Assembly (NCBI GenBank): GCA_046349395.1
Contig: JAXMCK010000007.1
Coordinates: 372,001-436,000 of the forward strand
Length of the DNA stretch: 64,000 nucleotides
Reading direction: 5' to 3'
Source: JAXMCK01 sp046349395
Lineage (GTDB): Bacteria > Pseudomonadota > Alphaproteobacteria > Geminicoccales > Geminicoccaceae
A program made the position numbers and the translations under genes. The notes below the pieces were generated by a model that was not told the DNA's origin, made no database searches, and worked only from the letters and a program-made list of their open reading frames with translations. Shown here one piece after another: positions 17,682-25,931 of this stretch (within the stretch, counting starts at the first letter, position 1; each line of letters begins with the position of its first letter).

Positions 17682-18656
17682 ATGCTCGGCCCGATCGATC
17701 GCCTGGTCACGGCCTCGTTCCCCCGCTGGGGCATCGCACCCGAGGCCACGGCCACCATGATCAACCACTCGGAGAACGTGACCTACCGGATCGACGATCC
17801 CTCGACCGGCAAGCCCACGATCCTGCGTGTCCACCGCCCGGGCTATCACAGCGAGGCCGCGATCCGCTCCGAGCTGCAGTGGCTGAACGCGCTGCGCGAG
17901 GAGGCCGGCGTGCCGACAGCACCTCCCATCCCGGGCCGCGACGGCGAGCTCATCCAGCTCCTCGAAAGCGACGAGCTCCCCGAGCCCCGCTACGCCGTGC
18001 TCTTCACCCACCTGCCCGGCCGCGAGCCGCCCGAGGATGCGCTGCTCGGACCGTTCGAGCGCCTGGGCCAGGTGACGGCGAAGCTGCACCGGCACGTCCA
18101 GCACTGGCCCCTGCCGCACGGCTTCACGCGGCACACCTGGGACTTCGACACGATGCTCGGCGGCCAGCCCATCTGGGGCGACTGGCGCGAGGGCATCGGC
18201 ATGGACGGCGCCCATCAGGCCGTCCTGCAGCGTCTGGCCGACCGGATCGAGGCGCGCCTCTCTCGCTACGGCAAGGGGCCGGAGCGCTTCGGCCTCGTCC
18301 ACGCCGACCTCCGCCTCGCCAACCTGCTGATCGACGACGAGACCACCCGGGTCATCGATTTCGACGACTGCGGCTTCTCCTGGTACATGTACGATCTGGG
18401 CACGGCCCTTTCCTTCATCGAGGACCGGCCGGACGTGCCGGATCTCGTGGACGCCTGGGTGCGCGGCTACCGGCGGTCGGCACCGCTCTCGGCCGAGGAC
18501 GAGGCCGAGATCCCGACCTTCATCCTGCTGCGCCGCCTGCTGCTCGTCGCCTGGATCGGCAGCCACGCCGAGACGGAGTTGGCGCAGTCGATGGGTGCGG
18601 CCTACACCGAGGGCAGCTGCACATTAGCAGAGCATTATCTTAGCAGATTCGGCTGA
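17682..18656 (+). CDS. APH/choline-kinase-like phosphotransferase
   Basis: This 324-residue kinase of the aminoglycoside-phosphotransferase/SrkA-homoserine-kinase II group has the catalytic loop HADLRLANLL (His207, Asp209, Asn214) and the metal-binding IDFDD (Asp226). The nucleotide-binding N-lobe includes TILRVHRPG, where Arg49 takes the place often held by Lys. It starts 9 nt after the dehydratase small subunit, so it is probably in the same operon. Members phosphorylate hydroxyl groups of amino alcohols, homoserine or protein Ser. In this context a hydroxylated, possibly cationic substrate of the dehydratase pathway is a reasonable guess. Confidence 0.88.
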   Translation: MLGPIDRLVTASFPRWGIAPEATATMINHSENVTYRIDDPSTGKPTILRVHRPGYHSEAAIRSELQWLNALREEAGVPTAPPIPGRDGELIQLLESDELPEPRYAVLFTHLPGREPPEDALLGPFERLGQVTAKLHRHVQHWPLPHGFTRHTWDFDTMLGGQPIWGDWREGIGMDGAHQAVLQRLADRIEARLSRYGKGPERFGLVHADLRLANLLIDDETTRVIDFDDCGFSWYMYDLGTALSFIEDRPDVPDLVDAWVRGYRRSAPLSAEDEAEIPTFILLRRLLLVAWIGSHAETELAQSMGAAYTEGSCTLAEHYLSRFG

Positions 18657-18677
18657 AGCTCGCGGCTCTTTTGCCAC

Positions 18678-18692
18678 TGGCACGGGGCTTGC
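18678..18692 (+). promoter_or_regulatory. Putative sigma-54 (RpoN) -24/-12 promoter
   Basis: The sequence TGGCAC-GGGGC-TTGC matches the -24/-12 consensus TGGCAC-N5-TTGCW at all ten fixed positions, with the GG and GC elements 10 nt apart as required; only the base after TTGC (G rather than A/T) deviates. It lies in the 90-nt gap before the binding-protein gene, in the right orientation. Transcription should begin near 18704. A 6-bp hairpin (GCGGAG-AAAA-CTCCGC, 18711-18726) follows in the 5' UTR. An enhancer-binding activator would be needed and none is encoded in the window. Confidence 0.7.
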
Positions 18693-18746
18693 GGCACGGT
18701 CGTAACCGGAGCGGAGAAAACTCCGCCCTCAGCGAGGAAGACAACG

Positions 18747-19874
18747 ATGCTGACCCGACGCTCCGTCCTCGGCACAGCAGCGGCCGGATTCGCCGCGAGC
18801 CTGTCCAGCCGCGCCATGGCCGCGCGCGACACCGAGCTGAACATCCTCTGCTGGGAGGGCTACAATTCGGCCCAGGTGCTGGACCCCTTCCGCAGCTCGA
18901 AGGGGGCGACGGTCAAGGCCGAGTCGCTGACCAACGATCCGACCATGATCAACCGGCTCCGCGCCGGCGAGACCAACATCTGGGACCTGATCAACGTCAA
19001 CAATCCCTGGGCGCGTAAGATCATGTGGCCCCAGAACCTGATCAAGCCCTTGGATAAGGCTCGCATGGAGCCGTACTTCACGAAGATGATGCCGGACTTC
19101 AAGCCGCCTTATCGCTGGGCGATGAGCGACGACGGCAAGGAGCTGCTCGGCATGTGCCAGCGCTTCGGGCCCTACAGCTTCGTCGTCAACACCGACAAGG
19201 TCAGCCGCCAAATGGCGGAGGACGAAGGCTGGGATCTCTGGAACGACGATGCCCTCAAGGGCCGTTACGGCATCCTCGAATCCGACGACTGGAACGTCTT
19301 CAACATCTTCGTCATCGCCGGCATCGATCCATTCAAGGAGCACGATCAGGCCGAGATGACGAAGTTCGAGGAGACGGCGAAGCGCGTCTTCGGCGGGGCG
19401 AAGGTCGTCGGCGACATCGCGACGATGAACCAGGCGCTGGTCTCGGGCGAGATCGACCTGCACCTGACGGGCGGCACCTACTCGGTCTCGCCGGCCCGTG
19501 CGGACGGCAACCCGAACCTGCGCGGCATCACGCCGAAGAAGGGCCCGATGGCCGGCGGCAAGGGTGGCATCTCCTGGATCGAGGTCACCTCCACGGTGAA
19601 CAATCCAGAGCTCTCACCGCTGGCGGTCGAGTTCCTGGAATATGTCCAGCAGCCCGAGACGGCGCACACCGTCGCTTTCGCCGAGGGCACGTTCAACCCG
19701 GTGGCGCAGATGGGCAATCCCGCCTGCTTCGACCTCTTCACCAAGGACGAACTCGACGCCATTCAGTGGGACAGCCTGGAGGAGGAGATGGCCCGCTCGG
19801 TCGAGTACGACATCGTGCCCGACTACGAGAAGGCGCTCGACCTCATGACCGCCGCCAAGCGCGCCAAGGGCTGA
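18747..19874 (+). CDS. Periplasmic solute-binding protein, polyamine/opine type (PotD-like), Tat-exported
   Basis: The 375-residue protein starts with a twin-arginine signal (LTRRSVLGTAAAGFAASL, cleavage near AMA). The mature region LNILCWEGYNSAQVLDPF is typical of the PotD/PotF family. It should capture a polyamine-like or other cationic solute for the adjacent ATPase and two permeases. Tat export implies folding in the cytoplasm first. It is first in the importer operon, directly downstream of the sigma-54 promoter, and the dehydratase/kinase genes precede it by 90 nt. The substrate is not deducible. Confidence 0.92.
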   Translation: MLTRRSVLGTAAAGFAASLSSRAMAARDTELNILCWEGYNSAQVLDPFRSSKGATVKAESLTNDPTMINRLRAGETNIWDLINVNNPWARKIMWPQNLIKPLDKARMEPYFTKMMPDFKPPYRWAMSDDGKELLGMCQRFGPYSFVVNTDKVSRQMAEDEGWDLWNDDALKGRYGILESDDWNVFNIFVIAGIDPFKEHDQAEMTKFEETAKRVFGGAKVVGDIATMNQALVSGEIDLHLTGGTYSVSPARADGNPNLRGITPKKGPMAGGKGGISWIEVTSTVNNPELSPLAVEFLEYVQQPETAHTVAFAEGTFNPVAQMGNPACFDLFTKDELDAIQWDSLEEEMARSVEYDIVPDYEKALDLMTAAKRAKG

Positions 19875-19877
19875 CCC

Positions 19878-20942
19878 ATGTCCGACGGTTCGGTGCGGTC
19901 GATCCTCGAGCTGAAGGGGGTCACCAAGGTCTTCGGCAGTCTCGCTGCGGTCGACCGCATCGACCTCGCCGTGCGCGAGGGCGAGTTCTTCACGATCGTC
20001 GGGCCCTCGGGCTCCGGCAAGACGACCCTCCTGCGCATGCTGGCCGGGATGGAGACGCCGTCCGACGGCTCCATCCTGCTGCGCGGCGAGCGGATCAACG
20101 AGGTGCCCTCGAACAAGCGCCCGACCTGCCTCGTCTTCCAGTCGCTAGCACTCTTCCCGCACCGCACCGTCGGCCAGAACATCGAGTTCCCGCTGAAGGT
20201 GAAGGGTGTGGCCCCGGCCGTGCGCAAGGAGCGGGCTCTCTCGCTGATGCGCATGGTCCGGCTGCCCGAGGACTATTACGGGAAGAGTGTCACGAAGTGC
20301 TCGGGCGGCGAGCGCCAGCGCGTGGCCCTGGCGCGCGCCTTCGCCTACGACCCCGAAATCCTGTTCTTCGACGAGCCGCTCTCCGCCATCGACTACAAGC
20401 TCCGCAAGGCGCTCGAAAAGGAGCTGAAGGACATCCACAAGGAGACCGGCAAGACCTTCATGTACATCACCCACAGCCTCGAAGAGGCGATGGTGATGTC
20501 GGACCGCATCGGCGTGATGCGCAAGGGCAAGCTCGTCCAGGTCGGCACGCCCGAGGACATCTACACCCGCCCGCAGGACAAGTTCGTCTCGGAGTTCATG
20601 GGCGACGTGAACGTCATCGCGGTGAAGCCGAACGGCGCCGGTTACCAGGGTGTCGACGTGGAGGGCAGCTTCAAGGCGCCCCCCACCGCGGACGGCGCCG
20701 GCTACATCGTCATCCGGCCGGAGTTCCTGCATTTCCTCGACGACGCGGGTCAGGCCGACAACGTCCTGCCGGGAGTCGTCTACAACGAGTACACGCTGGG
20801 CTCGCGCCTGCAGTATCAGGTCCGCGTCCACGACAAGGTCTTCGTCGTCGAATGCTCCAGGCGGTATGCCTGGAAGGGCGGGCTCGACCAGCCGGTGATG
20901 GTGGGCTGGAACGCCGCCGACGCCGTGTTCATCAAGGACTGA
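19878..20942 (+). CDS. Polyamine-type ABC transporter ATP-binding protein
   Basis: The 354-residue ATPase has Walker A GPSGSGKTT (residues 42-50), Q-loop FQSLALFPHR, signature CSGGERQRVALARAF, Walker B ILFFDEPLSAID and switch His in ITHSLEEA. A C-terminal TOBE-type region follows. The signature begins with Cys instead of the usual Leu, a mild variation. It starts 4 nt after the binding protein stop and is followed after 5 nt by the first permease. Confidence 0.93.
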   Translation: MSDGSVRSILELKGVTKVFGSLAAVDRIDLAVREGEFFTIVGPSGSGKTTLLRMLAGMETPSDGSILLRGERINEVPSNKRPTCLVFQSLALFPHRTVGQNIEFPLKVKGVAPAVRKERALSLMRMVRLPEDYYGKSVTKCSGGERQRVALARAFAYDPEILFFDEPLSAIDYKLRKALEKELKDIHKETGKTFMYITHSLEEAMVMSDRIGVMRKGKLVQVGTPEDIYTRPQDKFVSEFMGDVNVIAVKPNGAGYQGVDVEGSFKAPPTADGAGYIVIRPEFLHFLDDAGQADNVLPGVVYNEYTLGSRLQYQVRVHDKVFVVECSRRYAWKGGLDQPVMVGWNAADAVFIKD

Positions 20943-20947
20943 GCGCC

Positions 20948-21856
20948 GTGGCCGTCCAAGCCGCCGGCGTCCATCTGTCCGCCGCCGAGGAGGCTCCAGC
21001 GGCGATCGGACCGCGCCTGTCGCCCGGTGCGCGAAGCTCGCTGCCCGTTCTGCTCCTGCTGGCGGTCGGCTTCGCCGCACCCCTGCTGACGGTGCTGGCC
21101 TACTCCTTCGCCACGCCACGCAGCTTCGACGTCTTCCGCAGCTTCACGCTCGAGAACTACGCCGAGATCTTCGATCCGGCGAACACGGTCTGGATCTCGT
21201 TCGTCTGGTCCTTGGCGCTGGCCTGCGCCACGGTGCTGATCCTGGCCGTGATCGCCTACCCTATCGCCTGGGGCCTCGCCCGCACCTTTGGGAAATGGGC
21301 CGGACTCGTCAGCCTGCTCTTCGTCTTCCCGCTCTTCATCTCCGAGAACATCCGGCTCTATGGCTGGGTGCTCTTCTTCATCAAGGGCGGCGTGCTCGAC
21401 GGCACGTTGAGGACGATCGGCCTTGCCGCACCCGACCTGCTGTTCAAGCCGGGCACGATCCTGTTCGGCATGACCTACGTCTATCTGCCGTTCATGCTCT
21501 TCCCGATGTCGCTGGGCCTGTCGCTGATCCCGCGCGACCTCGTCGATGCCGCCCGCGACCTCGGTGCCTCCCGCTGGCAGATCTGGCGCGAGGTGGAACT
21601 GCCGCTGGCCATGCCAGGCATCCTGATCGGCCTTTTGCTCACCTTCGTGCTGGCCGTCGGTGCGATCGCCGAGGCCAAGATCCTGGGCGGGCAGGCGGTG
21701 ATCGTCATCACCCACGACATCGAGATCGCCTTCACCTACTCGCAGAACTGGCCACTGGGCTCCGCCCTCGCCGTCCTCCTCGTCCTCATCATCGGCGGGC
21801 TGACGCTCTTCGCCCTCCGCCATCTCGACCTCGACCGCATCCTGGGCCGACGCTGA
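20948..21856 (+). CDS. Polyamine-type ABC transporter permease (PotB-like)
   Basis: This 302-residue inner-membrane permease has a long soluble N-terminus (about 35 residues), six probable helices and the EAA loop (DAARDLGASRWQIW, near residue 215). It starts at GTG 20948 with AAGGA about nine bases upstream. Its stop TGA shares one base with the ATG of the second permease. It forms the translocation channel with the next gene product. Confidence 0.92.
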   Translation: MAVQAAGVHLSAAEEAPAAIGPRLSPGARSSLPVLLLLAVGFAAPLLTVLAYSFATPRSFDVFRSFTLENYAEIFDPANTVWISFVWSLALACATVLILAVIAYPIAWGLARTFGKWAGLVSLLFVFPLFISENIRLYGWVLFFIKGGVLDGTLRTIGLAAPDLLFKPGTILFGMTYVYLPFMLFPMSLGLSLIPRDLVDAARDLGASRWQIWREVELPLAMPGILIGLLLTFVLAVGAIAEAKILGGQAVIVITHDIEIAFTYSQNWPLGSALAVLLVLIIGGLTLFALRHLDLDRILGRR

Positions 21857-22650
21857 TGGAGACCGTCGCCCCTACCCGCGCCTCGCGCCTGATCGCGATC
21901 TGGACCGGCATCGTCGTCTTCCTGATCTACCTGCCGGTCCTGTGCGGTGCCTTGGCCTCGCTCGGCAAGTCCCGCTACTTCACCTTCCCGATTCGCCAAT
22001 GGTCGCTCGACTGGTGGCAGCGCACCTTCGATTCGATCGAGATCGGGATGCTGGTGCGCACCTCGCTGGCGCTGGCCGCCTCGGTGACCGTGATCGGCGT
22101 GGTGCTGGCCTTCTTCGGCGCCCTCGCCTTCGCCCGCTACGACTGGAAGGGCCGCCGCCTGTTCCAGAAGATCGTGCTGCTCCCGATCTTCTTCCCGCAG
22201 CCGGTCCTGGGCCTGGCCCTCCTCCTCTGGTTCAACGCCCTGGGCGTTCCCCTCTCCTGGCACACGGCGATCGTCGCCCATCTCGTCTGGATCGTCCCGG
22301 TCGTCACCCTCGTCATGGCGATCCAGGTCTACGGCTTCGATCCGGCGCTCGAGGAGGCCGCCTACGATCTCGGGGCCTCGCGCCTGCAGGTCCTGCGCGA
22401 GGTGACCCTGCCGATCCTCTGGCCCGGCATCTGGTCGGGCGCGCTCTTCGCCTTCCTGCTCTCCTGGGGCAACTTCCCGCTTTCGCTGTACACCACCGGT
22501 GCCGATTCGACCGTGCCGGAGTGGCTCTATGCGAAGATGGTGGCCGGCTACACGCCGATGGTGCCCACGCTCGGCACCTTCACCGTCATCGCCGCCGCCA
22601 CGCTGCTCCTCGTCGCCGGTGCCGTCCGCCGTCTCTCAGCCCGCAGCTAA
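21856..22650 (+). CDS. Polyamine-type ABC transporter permease (PotC-like)
   Basis: The 264-residue permease has six hydrophobic helices and the EAA motif EAAYDLGASRLQVL. It overlaps the first permease by one base (TGATG). Longer plus-strand reading in this frame is a shadow of the upstream gene. It completes the second PotDABC-like system of the window, although here the gene order is D-A-B-C as in the first system. Confidence 0.92.
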   Translation: METVAPTRASRLIAIWTGIVVFLIYLPVLCGALASLGKSRYFTFPIRQWSLDWWQRTFDSIEIGMLVRTSLALAASVTVIGVVLAFFGALAFARYDWKGRRLFQKIVLLPIFFPQPVLGLALLLWFNALGVPLSWHTAIVAHLVWIVPVVTLVMAIQVYGFDPALEEAAYDLGASRLQVLREVTLPILWPGIWSGALFAFLLSWGNFPLSLYTTGADSTVPEWLYAKMVAGYTPMVPTLGTFTVIAAATLLLVAGAVRRLSARS

Positions 22651-22665
22651 GCAAGGAACAACCAC

Positions 22666-23436
22666 ATGCTGACGAGCATCAAGGGCCGCTCGGTCGTCGT
22701 AACGGGAGCCTCGAAGGGTATCGGCAAGGGCATCGCCCGCGTCTTCGCCCGCCAGGGAGCCAAGGTCCTCGTCGTCTCGCGCAATGCAGCGGAGGCCGAC
22801 GCCACCGCCGCCGAACTGGGTGCGGGTGCCACCGGCTTCGCCGCCGACGTCACGAGCCTCGCCGACATGGAAGCGATGGCGAAGGCCGCGATCGACCGCC
22901 AGGGCGGCATCGACATCCTCTGCGCCAATGCCGGCATCTTCCCGGCGTCCAAGCTCTTCGACATGACCCCTGAGGCCTGGGACAATGTCCTCGACACCAA
23001 CCTCAAGGGCATGTTCCTCTCGATCAAGGCCTGCCTTCCGGCTTTGCAGAAATCCGGGCGTGGCCGCATCGTCGTCACCAGCTCGATCACGGGCCCCATC
23101 ACGGGCTATCCCGGCTGGACCCACTACGGTGCCTCCAAGGCCGGCCAGCTCGGTTTCATCCGCACGGCTGCCATCGAACTCGCCAAGCACGGCATCACGG
23201 TGAACGCGGTCATGCCGGGCAACATCGCCACTGAGGGTCTGGCCGACCTGGGGCAGGACTACCGAGACAAGATGTCGGCCTCGATCCCGCTGAAGCGCCT
23301 GGGCGAGGTCGAGGACATCGGCAACGCCGCCCTCTTCTTCGCGTCCGACGAGGCCGCCTACATCACCGGCCAGACGCTCGTCGTCGACGGCGGCCAGATC
23401 CTGCCGGAGAGCCTCGCCGCCCTCGAAGAGGCGTAG
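22666..23436 (+). CDS. SDR family oxidoreductase (FabG-like)
   Basis: A 256-residue classical SDR with TGASKGIGKG (cofactor), CANAG, catalytic Ser in VVTSSITG and YGASK. The C-terminal VDGGQILPES is family typical. It starts 15 nt after the importer's last permease with AAGGA upstream, so it is likely the last enzyme of that operon. It may oxidise the imported compound or the product of the dehydratase pathway; the substrate is unknown. Confidence 0.92.
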   Translation: MLTSIKGRSVVVTGASKGIGKGIARVFARQGAKVLVVSRNAAEADATAAELGAGATGFAADVTSLADMEAMAKAAIDRQGGIDILCANAGIFPASKLFDMTPEAWDNVLDTNLKGMFLSIKACLPALQKSGRGRIVVTSSITGPITGYPGWTHYGASKAGQLGFIRTAAIELAKHGITVNAVMPGNIATEGLADLGQDYRDKMSASIPLKRLGEVEDIGNAALFFASDEAAYITGQTLVVDGGQILPESLAALEEA

Positions 23437-23474
23437 TTCCGACCTGTGAAGCCCGGGCGGGGCCTGCTATCGAC

Positions 23475-23897
23475 ATGGCGATGACGAAGCACGGCCCCGC
23501 CCGACTTCTGCTGGCGCTCCTCGGCTTCTGCTGGCTGTCGCAGCCGCTGTATGCGCAGGAGCGCGACGAACAGCCGGGCGGACCCGACGACCGCTACACA
23601 CTGAGTGCGGCCCATCAGGGCAACAGGCTCGTCGCGTGGCGGCTGGACCGTCTGGACGGCCGCGTCTCGGTCTGCCTTCGCCTGGGCGCCACCGATCTCA
23701 CCTGCTCGGCATGGTCGACCGCGGCCACTCCCGACGAGGGCGGACCCTTCGCGATCAATGCCGAGAACTCCAGCCCCGTGCAGACGCTGTGGGTCTGGCG
23801 GATCGACGCCCAATCCGGCCGCCTCGCCTATTGCAGCGTGCCCTGCTGCCAGGATCTGGAAGCCGCCCAGCCGACCTGCCTCGCCAGCCCGCATTGA
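23475..23897 (+). CDS. Small secreted protein with six cysteines, unknown function
   Basis: I do not recognise a family. The 140-residue product has a Sec signal peptide (basic start, core ARLLLALLGFCWLSQPLYA, likely cleavage around residue 27). The mature part has six cysteines (67, 77, 120, 124, 125, 135), enough for three disulfides, and aromatic-rich strands such as TLWVWRID. ATG 23475 or the ATG two codons later could be the start. It lies between the polyamine-type operon and the sugar operon with 38 nt before it, so it may be co-transcribed with the former. Confidence 0.65.
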   Translation: MAMTKHGPARLLLALLGFCWLSQPLYAQERDEQPGGPDDRYTLSAAHQGNRLVAWRLDRLDGRVSVCLRLGATDLTCSAWSTAATPDEGGPFAINAENSSPVQTLWVWRIDAQSGRLAYCSVPCCQDLEAAQPTCLASPH

Positions 23898-23914
23898 GGG
23901 GCTTGTCGCCCCAA

Positions 23915-23932
23915 CAATTGTATGACAAATTG
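23915..23932. promoter_or_regulatory. Predicted operator for the FadR-type GntR regulator
   Basis: CAATTGTATGACAAATTG contains the core TTGT-ATG-ACAA (23918-23928), a perfect fit to the FadR-subfamily consensus TNGTNNNACNA with extended dyad symmetry. It lies 38 nt upstream of the sugar-acid dehydratase gene, the first gene of an operon that ends with a FadR-type regulator. The position suits repression at or near the promoter. It is AT-rich against a GC-rich background. Confidence 0.6.
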
Positions 23933-23969
23933 ATCGGAACGCGCGCTCCTCGGCAAGACGGAGCTGACC

Positions 23970-25142
23970 ATGCGGATCACGGGGCTACGCACGCTCGTCG
24001 TCAACGCGACGATGCGGAACTGGATCTTCGTCGAGGTCCTCACCGACGTGCCGGGACTCACCGGCTGGGGTGAGGCCACGCTCGAGTGGAAGACGAGGGC
24101 CGTCGTCGGGGCCATCGAGGATCTGACCCCGCTCGTCCTCGGCCGCGATCCGCGCGACACCGAGCAACTCGTCCGGGTCCTCACCAAGCACAGCTTCTGG
24201 CGCCTCGGTGTCATCGGCACGACGGCGATCTCGGGCATCGAGACCGCCTGCTGGGACATCTTCGGCAAATCGGTCGGCCTGCCGGTATGGCGCCTCCTGG
24301 GCGGGCGCACGCACGACCGCATCCCGATCTACACCCATCTCGGCATGGGCGAGATGACGGCCGTCTACGAGAGCCTGGATGAGGCCCCACTCGTCGAGCG
24401 GGCGCAGGCCGTGGTGGCCGCCGGCTACCGGGCGCTGAAGGCGGTCTTCATCCCCTACACGCACTACACGGCGAGCCCGCGCCAGATCGACAAGGTGGCA
24501 CGCTGCATGGCGGCGATCCGCGAGGCGGTCGGGCCCGAGGTCGAGATCATGGTCGACTTCCATGGCCGCTGCGCCTCGGCCTCGGTGGCGCTGCAATATG
24601 TCGAGGCGCTGCGTCCGCACCGGCCCCTATTCGTCGAGGAACTGCTGCAGCCGGGCGAGACGCTGGGCCTGGCCTCGATCAAGGCCAAGACGGACGTGCC
24701 GATCGCCACGGGCGAGCGCCTCGTCGACCGGCGCGAGTTCGACGACCTGTTCCGCCACCGTGCGGTCGACATCGCCCAGCCCGACCTCTGCCATGTCGGC
24801 GGCTTCGGCGAGGCCAGGAAGATCGCGGCCATGGCCGAGAACGCCAATGCCGGAATCGCGCCGCACAACCCGCTGGGGCCGATCGCAGGTGTCGCCGCCC
24901 TTCACTTCGACATCGCCACGCCGAACTTCGTCATCCAGGAGGAGATGACCGGGGCCGTGCCCTGGTACCATGAGGTCGTGAAGGGCCCGATCCGCATGGT
25001 CGACGGCGCCTGGGAGGTGCCCGACGTGATCGGCCTCGGCATCGGGGTGGACGAGAAGGTGGCGGCACGGCACCCCTTCGCCCAGGAGGTGATCCACACC
25101 TCCAACGCCGTCCTCCCCGACGGTACGGTCGTGGACTGGTAG
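23970..25142 (+). CDS. Galactonate dehydratase-like enolase superfamily enzyme
   Basis: The 390-residue enzyme belongs to the mandelate racemase/muconate lactonising group and most resembles D-galactonate dehydratases. The expected catalytic set is present: metal ligands Asp196 (VDFHGR), Glu223/224 (FVEE) and Glu249 (ATGERL), and the acid/base His198 and His299 (APHNPLGP). It would remove water from a sugar acid to give a 2-keto-3-deoxy acid. Followed by an SDR 2 nt later and by an AraFGH-type importer, it fits a non-phosphorylative sugar catabolic pathway. The exact sugar acid cannot be assigned from sequence. Confidence 0.9.
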   Translation: MRITGLRTLVVNATMRNWIFVEVLTDVPGLTGWGEATLEWKTRAVVGAIEDLTPLVLGRDPRDTEQLVRVLTKHSFWRLGVIGTTAISGIETACWDIFGKSVGLPVWRLLGGRTHDRIPIYTHLGMGEMTAVYESLDEAPLVERAQAVVAAGYRALKAVFIPYTHYTASPRQIDKVARCMAAIREAVGPEVEIMVDFHGRCASASVALQYVEALRPHRPLFVEELLQPGETLGLASIKAKTDVPIATGERLVDRREFDDLFRHRAVDIAQPDLCHVGGFGEARKIAAMAENANAGIAPHNPLGPIAGVAALHFDIATPNFVIQEEMTGAVPWYHEVVKGPIRMVDGAWEVPDVIGLGIGVDEKVAARHPFAQEVIHTSNAVLPDGTVVDW

Positions 25143-25144
25143 CG

Positions 25145-25906
25145 ATGGCCGGCCGCCTGCAGGACAAGGTTGCGATCGTCACCGGTGCGGGCCGCGGCAT
25201 CGGCGAGGCGACGGCGCGTGCCTTCGCCCGCGAAGGTGCCAAGATAGTCGTGGCCGAGATGGACCCGAGCACGGGCGAAGCCGTTGCCGCCTCGATCGGC
25301 GGCCTGTTCGTGTCCTGCGACGTGCGCGAGCCCGAGCAGTTGAAACGGGTCGCCGCCGCCGCGCTCGACACGCACGGCCGGATCGACGTCCTCGTCGCCA
25401 ATGCCGGCATCAACGTCTTCCACGAGCCGCTGGCCATGCCGGACGAGGAATGGCGTCGCTGTTTTGCCGTCGACCTCGACGGCGTCTGGCATTCCTGCCG
25501 GGCCGTCCTGCCGACCATGCTGAGCCAGGGTGCGGGTGCGATCGTGGCGATCGCTTCGTGCCACAGCTTCGCCATCATCCCGCACACCTTCCCCTACCCC
25601 GTCGCGAAGCACGGTCTGCTCGGTCTCGTCCGGGCGCTGGGCATCGAGTACGCGGCACGCGGCGTGCGCGTGAACGCCATCGCCCCGGGCTACATCGAGA
25701 CCCAGATCGCCATCGACTACTGGAACGAGTTTCCCGACCCGGCGGCCGAGCGGCAGAAGGCCTGCGACCTCCACCCGCCGAAGCGGATCGGTCGGCCCGA
25801 GGAGGTGGCGATGACCGCCGTCTTCCTCGCCTCCGACGAGGCACCCTTCATCAACGCGGCCTGCATCACGATCGATGGCGGCCGCTCCGTCCTCTACCAC
25901 GACTGA
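25145..25906 (+). CDS. SDR family oxidoreductase, probable sugar or sugar-acid dehydrogenase
   Basis: The 253-residue SDR has TGAGRGIGEA (cofactor), VANAG, Ser in AIASCHSF and a Tyr-Pro-Val-Ala-Lys catalytic motif (YPVAK). It starts 2 nt after the dehydratase stop. Context suggests oxidation of a sugar such as galactose, fucose or arabinose to the lactone, or of a later intermediate. That is inference from the operon. Confidence 0.9.
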   Translation: MAGRLQDKVAIVTGAGRGIGEATARAFAREGAKIVVAEMDPSTGEAVAASIGGLFVSCDVREPEQLKRVAAAALDTHGRIDVLVANAGINVFHEPLAMPDEEWRRCFAVDLDGVWHSCRAVLPTMLSQGAGAIVAIASCHSFAIIPHTFPYPVAKHGLLGLVRALGIEYAARGVRVNAIAPGYIETQIAIDYWNEFPDPAAERQKACDLHPPKRIGRPEEVAMTAVFLASDEAPFINAACITIDGGRSVLYHD

Positions 25907-25931
25907 GCAACAGCCAAAGGGAGGCTGCATA

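Noticed and set aside
19154..20947. Plus-strand frame extending the permease gene far upstream
   Set aside because: The upstream part is an Arg/Gly-rich shadow of the binding protein and ATPase genes; a GTG at 20948 gives a proper permease start.
23898..23912. GGGGC/GCCCC stem after the secreted protein gene as terminator
   Set aside because: Only five base pairs and no T-tract; it could equally be part of the promoter region of the next operon.
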